From assembly GCA_023664955.1 (NCBI GenBank), contig JAMPEV010000001.1, positions 1,296,188 through 1,360,187 on the forward strand: a stretch of 64,000 nt of DNA, written 5' to 3'. A program made the translations under genes and the position numbers. Under the pieces are notes generated by a model. That model worked only from the letters and a program-made list of their open reading frames with translations. It was not told the DNA's origin and made no database searches. This DNA comes from Duncaniella sp. GTDB lineage: Bacteria; Bacteroidota; Bacteroidia; Bacteroidales; Muribaculaceae. Below are positions 16,148-25,181 of this stretch, in pieces (the stretch's first letter is position 1; every line of letters starts with the position of its first letter).

Positions 16148-17290
16148 ATGAGAGATATTATTAAATTATTGGTATATACGTTTGTGTTATGCACCACCAC
16201 TTCGTGTATCAAGAAAGAACCACTAAATGCTGAGTGTGATATCACAGCTGTAATTGTTGACGGGGATATTCTCAACCGTACTCCAGTTATTGAGAATACG
16301 AAAATCACACTTATCGTAAAAAATAATGTGAATGTCACTAACCTGGCACCAAAATTTGAACTTACTGATGGCGCGACAATTGAGCCTGCAAGTGGCACGG
16401 CAAGAGATTTCACTACCCCACAAACTTACATGACCACATCACAAGACGGTAAATGGCACAAGGTTTACACGATAGAGGTGAAACGAAACGAATCGACCAG
16501 CGGAAGCTTTGAATTCAGCTTCGAGAATGTGCGCCAAGCCACTGCTTTGATGGGTGCTTGCTCCTATGATGTGTTCTATGAAAAAGATGCCATTGGCAAC
16601 GAGACCCTCACATGGGCGAGCGGTAATCCGGGATTTGCACTTACGCTTCAAGGCACGACACCCGCCACCTTCCCCACATTCCAATCTGACAATGGATGGA
16701 GCGGTAAATGCGTTGAGATGGTGACACGCGCCACAGGCACTTTCGGAGAAGGCGTTAAGAAACCTTTGGCTGCCGGAAACCTTTTCATTGGAAAGTTTGA
16801 CATGACAAATGCTGTTAACAAGCCACTTGAAGCAACGCAATTCGGCACTCCCTTTACTAATATTCCCCAGACTCTCAGCGGTTATTACAAGTATACCCCG
16901 GGAGCTCAATATTGCAAGATGAACCCCTCAACCGGCAAACTCGAGCCCGTGTCGGGTAAAGTTGACGAATGTAATGTTTATGCCGTATTCTTTGAGGTGA
17001 CCGAAGGGATGGAATGGCTTGACGGCAACAATGTAATGGCCGATGATAATCCTAACATTATCGCAATTGCACGCTTCTCCGAGGAGCAGCGCAAAGGAGC
17101 TTCCGACTGGACTCAATTCAGCTTACCATTTGAATATCGACCAGGCAAGACTATCGATCCGCAGAAGTTGATAAACGGACAATACAGTATCACTGTGGTA
17201 TTCTCTTCAAGTGTTGACGGCGATTATTTCTCAGGCGCCATAGGTAGCACTCTACTTGTGGACGAAGTGTTTATCACATGTGTTAACTAA
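16148..17290 (+). CDS. PCMD (putative carbohydrate metabolism domain) lipoprotein
   Basis: The 380-residue protein has a lipobox (CTTTSC, Cys20) and an N-terminal Ig-like domain (about 25-120: CDITAVIVDGDILN through KVYTIEVKRNE), as found in DUF5018-type surface lipoproteins. A C-terminal PCMD domain follows (about 125-380), with segments TWASGNPGFAL, WSGKCVEMVTR, LFIGKF and TLSGYYKYTPG, and the terminal strand SIGSTLLVDEVFI-like SGAIGSTLLVDEVF. Such proteins are predicted surface glycan-binding or processing lipoproteins, but no reaction is established. A 16-base gap leads to the start of the outer-membrane barrel gene at 17307, so the two are probably one operon. Confidence 0.8.
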   Translation: MRDIIKLLVYTFVLCTTTSCIKKEPLNAECDITAVIVDGDILNRTPVIENTKITLIVKNNVNVTNLAPKFELTDGATIEPASGTARDFTTPQTYMTTSQDGKWHKVYTIEVKRNESTSGSFEFSFENVRQATALMGACSYDVFYEKDAIGNETLTWASGNPGFALTLQGTTPATFPTFQSDNGWSGKCVEMVTRATGTFGEGVKKPLAAGNLFIGKFDMTNAVNKPLEATQFGTPFTNIPQTLSGYYKYTPGAQYCKMNPSTGKLEPVSGKVDECNVYAVFFEVTEGMEWLDGNNVMADDNPNIIAIARFSEEQRKGASDWTQFSLPFEYRPGKTIDPQKLINGQYSITVVFSSSVDGDYFSGAIGSTLLVDEVFITCVN

Positions 17291-17306
17291 TAAATATCAT
17301 CTATTT

Positions 17307-18098
17307 ATGAAAAATAAAGCTATATATATATGTGTTATCGCCGTTGCGATGCTCTTATTTAACACTTCCAAGGCGGCAGCACAAGAGGAACGTCCCGGCG
17401 GTATCGAGAAGTCAGTAAAACTTGGTCTTGACTATGAACTGAATGCCGGACTTAACATTGGTGGGGCCTCCCCTATCCCTCTTCCTGCTGAAATCCGGAA
17501 AATTAACGGTTACGCTCCGCGGTTGAACCTTCAGCTCGGAGGTAAGGTGACTAAATGGTTTGAACCCGTAAGAAAATGGGGTGTGTCCGTCGGTCTTCGT
17601 TTTGAGACTAAGGGTATGGAAACAAAAGCCACCGTGAAGAATTATGGCATGGAGATTATTCAAGACGGCAAAAAATTGTCAGGAAAATGGACCGGTAAAG
17701 TAAAGACTACCTATCACACTCAGCAACTCGCAATACCGATATTAGCAGCTTACCGCATTAATGAACAGTGGAAGGTGGAACTTGGGCCATATCTCGCCTA
17801 TGCGTTCAGCAATGATTTTGACGGATACGTGTACGACGGTTACCTCCGCGAAGGAAATCCGACTGGCAATAAGGTGTCGTTTGATGGTGAATCACGAGCA
17901 ACCTATGATTTTGGCGATGACCTGCGCAAATTTCAGTGGGGCATAATGGCTGGTACATCCTGGCAAGCTCTTAATCGGTTATGTGTAAATGCTAATCTCA
18001 CTTGGGGATTGAACGATATTTTTAACCGTTCTTTTAAGACTGTGTCATTTAACATGTATCCTATTTATCTGAATATCGGATTCGGATACACATTCTAA
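17307..18098 (+). CDS. PorT-like outer-membrane beta-barrel protein
   Basis: I chose the ATG at 17307 (MKNKAIYICVIAVAMLLF), which opens a proper signal peptide. The longer frame from 17256 would overlap the preceding gene and put 17 hydrophilic residues before it. The mature 263-residue product has alternating strands (LGLDYELNAGLNIGG, GVSVGLRFETKGME, WKVELGPYLAYAFS) and ends YLNIGFGYTF, the aromatic terminal strand of a barrel. It belongs to the outer-membrane beta-barrel (PorT-like) group and is probably partnered with the upstream lipoprotein. Function is unknown. Confidence 0.78.
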   Translation: MKNKAIYICVIAVAMLLFNTSKAAAQEERPGGIEKSVKLGLDYELNAGLNIGGASPIPLPAEIRKINGYAPRLNLQLGGKVTKWFEPVRKWGVSVGLRFETKGMETKATVKNYGMEIIQDGKKLSGKWTGKVKTTYHTQQLAIPILAAYRINEQWKVELGPYLAYAFSNDFDGYVYDGYLREGNPTGNKVSFDGESRATYDFGDDLRKFQWGIMAGTSWQALNRLCVNANLTWGLNDIFNRSFKTVSFNMYPIYLNIGFGYTF

Positions 18099-18115
18099 AA
18101 ATACTTCCTAAAATA

Positions 18116-18170
18116 AATAGGCGGTGCCATGAAGTTGGATATATAACTGACATGGCTCCGCCTATTTTTT
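18116..18170. terminator. Strong bidirectional terminator
   Basis: Sixteen-base arms (18116-18131 and 18151-18166) pair with a single internal mismatch around a 19-base loop and are followed by T residues on the plus strand. The minus-strand gene ending at 18212 also reads into it. Confidence 0.85.
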
Positions 18171-18211
18171 AATTCAAGGCCTATAATTATCTATTATGGC
18201 ACATCGATACG

Positions 18212-21200
18212 TCAAACCTGTGGTTTAACAACCACACCATTGCCTTTAAGCCCATTAACCCCGATGGTCAATGGCTCGTTGAATTCTACAATTCTCACGA
18301 AATCGCTTTCGTAGACTGCTGGCTTAGTGTTAAGGAATTCTACGTCATATAGGTCAGTCACCTCGTCACCTGGACTGCGCTTGGCATTTGTGTCAATTGT
18401 GAAATATGCCACGCCAAATGAAGTGAGATTCTGGAAAAAGTGAGTACCCTGGCTCGGCTCGATTCGATAATTGGGGAGCGAAGACTCCACGATTAATCTC
18501 GCGCCGGAAATTGCAGGCCACTTTACTGGTATGCCAAGGGAGGTATCGGATGAGCCCCAACGTCCCGGTCCGATGAGCAGGTATTTTTCGTCACGGTCGA
18601 GAAAGCCGCGATTAATCTTCTCTATCTCACGCGCTATAAGCGAATTATTGGAAGAAGAAAATTTTTCTGGTCTCACATATACTACAGTCTTCACCCCCTC
18701 TATATTACCGTGACCAAGCGCAGTGGATGATTTCAACAACAGTTTATCATCGGGCGTTGACATAACTGACTCATCGACTGTCTCCTTACGGTCAACAATC
18801 GGACGAATCTGCAACCAATAAAGGTGACCCTTTGAATCTCCGTCTTTCTCTATCATGCCGGCAAACTCAATTTCAACCGGACGTTGCATCTCCTTCTGTC
18901 CTGTTGTCAACATGAAATCAAGTGCTTGCGCAAGAGGAAATACATTGTGTTTCAACACATTATTAAATGTCACAACCTTTCTTCCATCCCCTAAATCATT
19001 ATCACGGAGCACATTGTCACGATAATCATAACTTGACACCATATACTTCAAAGCACCCTTGTCGGCAATATCCTGGACTCTAAGCTTGGCGATATTAAAT
19101 CCATCATCAACCCTCAGATGGGCGAGTGAAGCAGCAGGAGTGGTAAGTTTCTGACCTGTAATTGAATGTTCGCGGTCATCTCCCATCATGTCAAGGGCAT
19201 ACATTCGGGTTTGGGTGTCTCGTAATGCAAGGGAAAGCTCCGAGGTCTGAAGCACATTGTCAGGGTGACGCGGGGAGAAACGTAGTCCCACACCTCCGTC
19301 TACGATATATTTACCAAGCCCCACTGCCAACTCTGCTACGCCATCCTCCGGTTTCTCATCATTGAGTGGATAATAGTTGAGTGAACGTCCCACACCGGAA
19401 AAGCTTGGGAAATAGTATCCATCCACATCCTTCCCCACAACTTCCTGAAGAATCACAGCCATCTTCTCCTGGTCAATAACATTGGAGGTAGCCGTCATGT
19501 AAGCCTTTGAATCACAGTAGAAAACCGAAGCATACACACCCTTGATTGCATCAACAAGCACTTTTAGCATCCTTTCGGAATCTTGGAATTTGGGCACCAT
19601 ATATGTCGAATAAATACCGGCAAATGGCTGGTAATGAGAATCCTCAAGCAAGCTGGAACTACGTACTGCGATTGGGGTATCCACAACTTCCAGAAGTGCC
19701 ATGAGGTCATCCTTGATACGTTGTGGAAGTTTACCTTTGAGGAAATGTTCAAGAATCTCCTCATCCGACGCATCGCTGAGCGCAATTGGATAAAGCTGGT
19801 TCATCTCCATGAACTCATCAAAAATATCGGTACAAAGCACTACTGTGCGAGGTATAGATATGGTAATACCGTCAAAATTATCGCACACCGGATTCTTTTT
19901 GATTATGGAGTCGATGAACGCAAGACCTCTACCCTTTCCTCCCAACGATCCTTGTCCAATACGGGCAAAATTTGAGAACTTGTCGAAGCGGTCCTTCTGG
20001 AAAATGGCCACCACGCCGCGGTTTTTCATCTTCCTGTACTTCACTATCAAGTCATAGAAAAGTTGGCGTACCTGTGGAGCATCTTTAAGATCCCTGAAAC
20101 GGTGGTGCTTGATTACCTCAGCTATCGGGAACATGGCCCGTGAATAGAACCAGCGTGAAATGTCATTGAATGATGCATGCCAGTAGAGTGACTCCGCAGG
20201 AATATCGAAGATATACTTCTGCATATCTTTCAGCGACTTGATACGATAGATTTCCTCACCTGTCTCCGGATTACGGATCACGAAGTCGCCGAAACCGAAG
20301 TTATTTATAATAGCCTTCCCCAGGTCTACAGGAAATTTCTTGGAATTCTTGTCAATGAAAGTACCTCCAAGGTCAAGCACATCCTTCTCATTCTCTATTT
20401 CCGACGATTCTATAATCAAGGGTATATATGGGTCTCGACTGCGCAACTCTTTAGCGAGACGTATACCTGCCTTGGAATCCTTTTTCCCTTCACGCGCAAA
20501 TGACACATCACTAATCACACCTAAGATGTGTTCGCTATATTTTTCATAGAGTTCCAATGCCTCCTCGTAATCACGCGCAAGCATCACCTTCGGGCGTCCT
20601 CGCATTCGGAGCATCTGTTCATGCTCATTCAATGCCTCGGTGGAAAACTCTCGTGATTGTTTCAGAATGAACTTATATACAATCGGCAATACCGATGAGT
20701 AGAATCTCACTGAATCCTCTACAAGGAGAATCATCTGGACGCCCACATTGTTTATATCGTTGTCGGCATTCATCTTGTCCTCAAGAAGTTTGATGATGGC
20801 AAGGAGCAAATCAACATTACCGAGCCATGAGAACACGTAATCTATACCGGAGAAATCCTCATTGGAAAGACGCCGTGACACCTCCTTAGAGAACGGTGTC
20901 AACACAATGATAGGCTGATTGGGGAACTGTTCCTTAATCCTCCTTGCGCCGGTGAATGTCTCGCTAATGTCATTACCCGGCATCATTATTACAAGGTCGA
21001 AATGCTTATGGCTCATAAGCTCCAATGCCTCAGTGGAATTAAGAGCCCTTGTGACACGAGGTGGAGATGAAAGATTAAGTGCGGTATATTCAAAGTATAG
21101 CTGCTCCTCCACGCGGCCATCTTCCTCCATCATGAAGGCATCGTAGGTGGAGGCGATAAGAAGCACATTGAATATGCGTCGCTGCATTAGATTCTGAAAC

Positions 21201-21244
21201 GCCGTATCCTTAAAATATAATTGGCTTAGTGCATCATCATTCAT
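18212..21244 (-). CDS. Receiver-like/PEP-pyruvate-binding (PPDK/PEP-synthase N-domain) fusion protein
   Basis: The ATG at 21244 (MNDDALSQLYF) gives 1010 residues; an in-frame TTG 12 codons upstream is less likely. Residues about 20-155 and 170-310 look like two receiver-type domains (FDLVIMMPGND; ILLVEDSVRFYSS, then GVISDVSFAREG). Residues about 430-830 hold the PPDK/PEP-synthase ATP-binding domain: GQGSLGGKGRGLAFI near 430 and PIAVRSSSLLEDS near 526. A conserved C-terminal domain follows (LLIGPGRWGSSDTSLGIPV). I find no phospho-histidine swivel motif (G-G-x-T-S-H-A type) and no PEP-utilising TIM barrel. It therefore cannot be an ordinary PEP synthase. It is a large conserved Bacteroidetes protein of unknown reaction; I infer signal-controlled phosphotransfer or ATP-dependent chemistry. 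Confidence 0.8.
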   Translation of the reverse strand: MNDDALSQLYFKDTAFQNLMQRRIFNVLLIASTYDAFMMEEDGRVEEQLYFEYTALNLSSPPRVTRALNSTEALELMSHKHFDLVIMMPGNDISETFTGARRIKEQFPNQPIIVLTPFSKEVSRRLSNEDFSGIDYVFSWLGNVDLLLAIIKLLEDKMNADNDINNVGVQMILLVEDSVRFYSSVLPIVYKFILKQSREFSTEALNEHEQMLRMRGRPKVMLARDYEEALELYEKYSEHILGVISDVSFAREGKKDSKAGIRLAKELRSRDPYIPLIIESSEIENEKDVLDLGGTFIDKNSKKFPVDLGKAIINNFGFGDFVIRNPETGEEIYRIKSLKDMQKYIFDIPAESLYWHASFNDISRWFYSRAMFPIAEVIKHHRFRDLKDAPQVRQLFYDLIVKYRKMKNRGVVAIFQKDRFDKFSNFARIGQGSLGGKGRGLAFIDSIIKKNPVCDNFDGITISIPRTVVLCTDIFDEFMEMNQLYPIALSDASDEEILEHFLKGKLPQRIKDDLMALLEVVDTPIAVRSSSLLEDSHYQPFAGIYSTYMVPKFQDSERMLKVLVDAIKGVYASVFYCDSKAYMTATSNVIDQEKMAVILQEVVGKDVDGYYFPSFSGVGRSLNYYPLNDEKPEDGVAELAVGLGKYIVDGGVGLRFSPRHPDNVLQTSELSLALRDTQTRMYALDMMGDDREHSITGQKLTTPAASLAHLRVDDGFNIAKLRVQDIADKGALKYMVSSYDYRDNVLRDNDLGDGRKVVTFNNVLKHNVFPLAQALDFMLTTGQKEMQRPVEIEFAGMIEKDGDSKGHLYWLQIRPIVDRKETVDESVMSTPDDKLLLKSSTALGHGNIEGVKTVVYVRPEKFSSSNNSLIAREIEKINRGFLDRDEKYLLIGPGRWGSSDTSLGIPVKWPAISGARLIVESSLPNYRIEPSQGTHFFQNLTSFGVAYFTIDTNAKRSPGDEVTDLYDVEFLNTKPAVYESDFVRIVEFNEPLTIGVNGLKGNGVVVKPQV

Positions 21245-21380
21245 ATGAAGATATGTGGTAAGTGAATTTTCAATGTGCAAATTTAGCTAAAATAATTAAG
21301 GATTAAAAACAGAATGGTCATATCGTCTGTCGAATTTCACTTTTTATACATACTTTAATACAAAATCCACACTTATTACG

Positions 21381-21388
21381 TAACTTTG
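21381..21388 (+). promoter_or_regulatory. -7 element of the PL10-CE8 gene
   Basis: TAACTTTG, an exact TAnnTTTG match 51 bases upstream of the ATG at 21439. No good TTTG lies at the usual spacing, which would fit an activator-dependent promoter. Confidence 0.5.
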
Positions 21389-21438
21389 CAGAATCATAAA
21401 TCTAATCATCATGAAAATAATCAAGTAAACTATAAACC

Positions 21439-23628
21439 ATGAAGTACAGTGTATTAATTGGACTGAGAAATGCAATGTTGATGCTGGCTTTTACAGCGGC
21501 ATTTAGCATTTATGCCCAGCAGAAAGATCCTAAGCCACACGAACATCACCAGTGGCAAAGTTCACCAAAGAAAATGTTGAAAGAGGATGATCCGGAGTTC
21601 TTCAAGACTCAAGAAGCTCGCCGTATTGGCGACCAAGTTCTCCTATGGCAACGTAACACCGGGGGATGGCCCAAAAATATCGACATGGTTACACCCATGT
21701 CCGAAAAGCTTAAGGCTGAGGTGCTCGCCGACAAGAATCGCCGTGACGATTCTACTACCGATAACGACGCAACCAATATGCAGATGACATATCTTGCACG
21801 TCTTTACAAGGCGACCGGAGATGTAAAGTATCGCGATGCGTTCCGCAAAGGTGTTGAATATCTCCTTTCCGGACAATATGAAAATGGCGGGTGGCCGCAA
21901 TTCTGGCCGGAACAACGAGACTACCAGCCTCACATCACATATAATGACAATGCAATGGTCAACACCTTGCTCATGCTTCGTGATATTCACAATGCCACCT
22001 CACCCTACGATAGCGACCTTTGCGACCCAAAGATGAAAAAGTCTTTGAAAAAAGCTTTTGATAAGGGCGTTGATTGCATAATTGCCACACAAATTGTGAC
22101 TGACGGCGTCCCCACCGTGTGGTGCCAGCAACATGACCACGTAACCTTGGAGCCTGCTCCCGCCCGTGCCTATGAGCTACCATCCTACTGCGCTCCGGAA
22201 AGCTCTTCAATAGTAAAATTGCTAATGGAGATTCCTAATCCCAGCAAGAAAGTCAAGACTGCAATTCATGCCGCCATGGCTTGGTTTGACAAATACAAAC
22301 TCACCGGTCTCACCTATCGCCGTGTGCTTATTGACGGTGCATGGGAAGCCCAATTGAATGATACACCTGATAGCACCGAACCTCTTTGGGCTCGCTACTA
22401 TGACTTGGGACATTGCATTCCATTTGTATGTGACCGTGACGGTATCCCTCGCCGCAATATCACGGATATCGGCAAAGAACGCCGCAACGGTTATTCTTGG
22501 TACAGTGGACGCCCTGCCGAATTATATGAAATTTATGATAAATGGGCTGACAAGTATGACCCGGAAAATAAAGTGAAAATCGACCTCCACTCAAAGGGAG
22601 CGAATGAAAACGGAACTTTCATCCTCGGTGTAGAGCCTAAAGTTGACGAGACGCTCTTTGACGTTGTCGTAAAACGCGGCGAAAACATTCAGGCTGCAAT
22701 TGAAAAAGCTCCTGAAAACGGCACAAAGCCTTTTAAAATTCTAATCAAGAAAGGTGTTTACAATCAGAAGGTTATTATTGACCGTCCCAATATTGTGCTT
22801 GTGGGTGAGCATCGTGACAGTTGTATAATCGTTGGGGCTGAAGCCCGCAACCATTTTATGATTAAGGAACACAATGGTGCTAAAGTGCATCAAGGAATAG
22901 TGATTCTGACCGATAAGGCCGATGACTGCCTGATAAGCGGACTGACAATGATTAACAACTACGGTACAACAGTCACTAACACCACTAACCACCAGTTTAC
23001 AGTCTACGGCAAAGCCACAAGGACTATCATTCTCAACAGCAATATCGTATCCGATGGTAACGACGCCCTCTCTCTTTGGGGAGCCGGTGAAGATGGCAAA
23101 GGCGGTATGTACTACCATTCCGACCTGTTCATCCGCTGTCCCGGTGTTGATTTTATCTGTCCAAGAGGTACATGCTACGCCACCCGTTGCCGCTTCCTTG
23201 GAGACACCCGCGCTATCCTTTGGCATGATGGGCGTGGCGATAAGGACAATAAATTCGTAATAAAGGATTCGGAATTCGATGCTTTGAAGCCTACACCCCT
23301 CGGCCGTTACCATCACGACTCGCAATTCTATCTATTGAACTGTCATCTCTCGAAAAATATCATTGATAAGAATATTGATCATGCCTACAGAAGAGAAATT
23401 GATTTAGGGATTGACAAAGGAAAGCCGATTGATATGTGTCCATGGGGTCACAGGGTCTATTTTGATAATTGTGTTAGAGAAGGAGGACATAATGGCTGGT
23501 TAGACAATAATATGAAAGATGCTAAAGATTCACCCGAATATCACACTGTAACCGCATCATGGACATTCGGTGGAAAGTGGGATCCGGAAAAACGCATCCG
23601 GGACCTATGGCACGTAATCGCCTACTAA
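21439..23628 (+). CDS. Secreted PL10 pectate lyase fused to CE8 pectin methylesterase
   Basis: This 729-residue protein has a signal peptide and then a PL10-type catalytic domain (about residues 50-385): LLWQRNTGGWPKNIDM, DDSTTDNDATNMQMTYLAR, YENGGWPQFWPEQRDY and ITYNDNAMVNTL, the alpha/alpha-toroid core of this lyase family. A CE8 beta-helix domain follows (about 405-725), opening with the classic VVVKRGENIQAAIEKAP and IKKGVYNQKV and containing GNDALSLWGAGEDG and DFICPRGTCYATRC. The CE8 part should remove methyl esters and the PL10 part then cleaves the exposed polygalacturonate by beta-elimination. Both act in the periplasm or at the cell surface. It is convergent with the GH28 gene at 23753 across a strong terminator. 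Confidence 0.9.
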   Translation: MKYSVLIGLRNAMLMLAFTAAFSIYAQQKDPKPHEHHQWQSSPKKMLKEDDPEFFKTQEARRIGDQVLLWQRNTGGWPKNIDMVTPMSEKLKAEVLADKNRRDDSTTDNDATNMQMTYLARLYKATGDVKYRDAFRKGVEYLLSGQYENGGWPQFWPEQRDYQPHITYNDNAMVNTLLMLRDIHNATSPYDSDLCDPKMKKSLKKAFDKGVDCIIATQIVTDGVPTVWCQQHDHVTLEPAPARAYELPSYCAPESSSIVKLLMEIPNPSKKVKTAIHAAMAWFDKYKLTGLTYRRVLIDGAWEAQLNDTPDSTEPLWARYYDLGHCIPFVCDRDGIPRRNITDIGKERRNGYSWYSGRPAELYEIYDKWADKYDPENKVKIDLHSKGANENGTFILGVEPKVDETLFDVVVKRGENIQAAIEKAPENGTKPFKILIKKGVYNQKVIIDRPNIVLVGEHRDSCIIVGAEARNHFMIKEHNGAKVHQGIVILTDKADDCLISGLTMINNYGTTVTNTTNHQFTVYGKATRTIILNSNIVSDGNDALSLWGAGEDGKGGMYYHSDLFIRCPGVDFICPRGTCYATRCRFLGDTRAILWHDGRGDKDNKFVIKDSEFDALKPTPLGRYHHDSQFYLLNCHLSKNIIDKNIDHAYRREIDLGIDKGKPIDMCPWGHRVYFDNCVREGGHNGWLDNNMKDAKDSPEYHTVTASWTFGGKWDPEKRIRDLWHVIAY

Positions 23629-23685
23629 TCTACCATTTTTGACCGGATAAAGATCAGTATTAAAAAATACCATAGTCAACTCGAT

Positions 23686-23730
23686 AATAAATCGCCACTC
23701 ACTAAATCGGATTGTGAGTGGCGATTTATT
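23686..23730. terminator. Bidirectional terminator between PL10-CE8 and GH28 genes
   Basis: Perfect 17-base arms (23686-23702 and 23714-23730) around an 11-base loop. A/T ends give U-tracts in both directions between the convergent genes. Confidence 0.9.
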
Positions 23731-23752
23731 TAAATTCGTATCTTCTGATTTA

Positions 23753-25081
23753 TCAATACTTTTTACCATTGAGAGTAACGTTCTCAATAATGCAGTTAGT
23801 GATTTCCGAAGTATCAAACGAACCATTGGAATCCTCCGCCCAAATATCCCGGAATGTGAAATTACTGATTTCGTAATCCTTGTTTTTGGAATTCTTATAG
23901 AAATCCCGACCACATACGAGATGGCAATTACGGAACACCACATTGTCAATCCCTGATGCCGGCATCGGATCACGCTCTACTTTATTGAAAAACTGTGTCC
24001 AGGTACTTGCTGCAAATGCCGTCCTGACATTCCCTGTCGCTCCGTCAACAAGCACATTTCTGAACTGCTGAGGAGTGTCGGGACGCATTTTGAAAAGCAC
24101 AACATTAAACGTACCTTCAAACTTGCAATCTTTCATAATCACATTTGAACAGTTCCAAGCTTCGCTGCCGAAAGTGATACCACCATTGGTCTTTCCGAAT
24201 GTGCAACGGTTAACGATAACATTTGTCACCGCGCCATTACCCGGGATAGTGTCGACATAGGTGCCTTTCCCGCCTTTCAAGCACACTCCGTCATCATTAA
24301 CATTCATATAGCAGTCGCTGATCAACACATCATTGCACACATCAAGATCGATAGCATCAGTGCTCGGGCCTTTAGGATAGCCCTCAGTGGGCGCAAGGAT
24401 GGTAACTCCTAAGTATTTTACACGTTCGCAGTTATACAAATGATTTGTCCAGAATCCTGAGTTCATCATTGTGATACCACTGACTGTCACATCCTTTGAA
24501 TTGGATGCATAAAACATTCGAGGACGCAGTGCTTCAAGATTCGTACATTTGCGATTCACCTTGCGGCGAAGCCAGAATTCATCGTAGAAACGATGTCCGT
24601 TTCCATCTATTATGCCCTGACCCGAAATGGTGAAGCCATCGCAATCATTAGCGTTTACCAATGCTGCGAAATAGTCAAGAGTCTGACCCTCCAGTCGGGT
24701 CTTTACAATCTGATAATGGGTAATGGCATCGCTTCCCTTGAGTTTACCATTCTTCACGATATGAAGGTGTGTGCCCGGCTTGAAAAAAATCGAGCCTGAC
24801 AGGAAGGTACCTTCCGGGACTACAATCACACCTCCCCCATTTGCCGCAGCGAGGTCAATGACACTTTGGATTTGCTCGGTCTGAATTATGGTGCTGTCGT
24901 TGATTACCCCATGTTCGGTGATAACGTATTGCGTCCCTAATTTTTCAACTTTTTCCACATTGGTGTCGTTAAACCAGTCGGACACTTTGCTCCCGTCAGG
25001 GAAATTCGTAAACTTGGCATTTGCAGTAATTGCGGCCGCCAATGCCGCTGTGAATAGAATAAAACGTGATGAAGTCTTCAT
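23753..25081 (-). CDS. Secreted GH28 polygalacturonase
   Basis: The 442-residue protein has a signal peptide (ILFTAALAAAITANA) and a beta-helix domain. GH28 landmarks are STDAIDLDVC, NVNDDGVCLKGG with the catalytic aspartates, NGGITFGSEAWN, and VLFKMRPDTPQQF. Its subfamily signature (K-M-R-P-D-T-x-Q, D-G-V-C-x-K-G-G-K-G) is shared with the GH28 at 3766-5097, so the two are paralogues. It differs from the exo-type enzyme at 38523. It should hydrolyse galacturonan or rhamnogalacturonan oligomers. It has its own promoter (25123-25153) and converges on the PL10-CE8 gene. Confidence 0.92.
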   Translation of the reverse strand: MKTSSRFILFTAALAAAITANAKFTNFPDGSKVSDWFNDTNVEKVEKLGTQYVITEHGVINDSTIIQTEQIQSVIDLAAANGGGVIVVPEGTFLSGSIFFKPGTHLHIVKNGKLKGSDAITHYQIVKTRLEGQTLDYFAALVNANDCDGFTISGQGIIDGNGHRFYDEFWLRRKVNRKCTNLEALRPRMFYASNSKDVTVSGITMMNSGFWTNHLYNCERVKYLGVTILAPTEGYPKGPSTDAIDLDVCNDVLISDCYMNVNDDGVCLKGGKGTYVDTIPGNGAVTNVIVNRCTFGKTNGGITFGSEAWNCSNVIMKDCKFEGTFNVVLFKMRPDTPQQFRNVLVDGATGNVRTAFAASTWTQFFNKVERDPMPASGIDNVVFRNCHLVCGRDFYKNSKNKDYEISNFTFRDIWAEDSNGSFDTSEITNCIIENVTLNGKKY

Positions 25082-25122
25082 GATATATGTGATATGTAAA
25101 TTTTATTAACCACTGATTTTTG

Positions 25123-25153
25123 CAAAGTTAGGGAAACCTTGCTAAAAAGCAAA
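25123..25153 (-). promoter_or_regulatory. Promoter of the GH28 gene at 23753-25081
   Basis: Minus-strand -7 TAACTTTG (25123-25130) with TTTG (25150-25153) 19 bases upstream. Confidence 0.65.
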
Positions 25154-25181
25154 ATTATTCATCACTTTTATTCATGGCTTC

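Noticed and set aside
16439-16909. 156-codon open frame on the minus strand
   Set aside because: It lies antisense inside the PCMD lipoprotein gene, has no start context and its composition is that of a shadow frame.
22741-23325. 194-codon open frame on the minus strand
   Set aside because: It is antisense to the CE8 domain of the PL10-CE8 gene, whose protein is clearly conserved; no independent support.
23605-23973. 122-codon minus-strand frame at the GH28 3' end
   Set aside because: It is a shifted shadow of the GH28 gene and runs through the bidirectional terminator.
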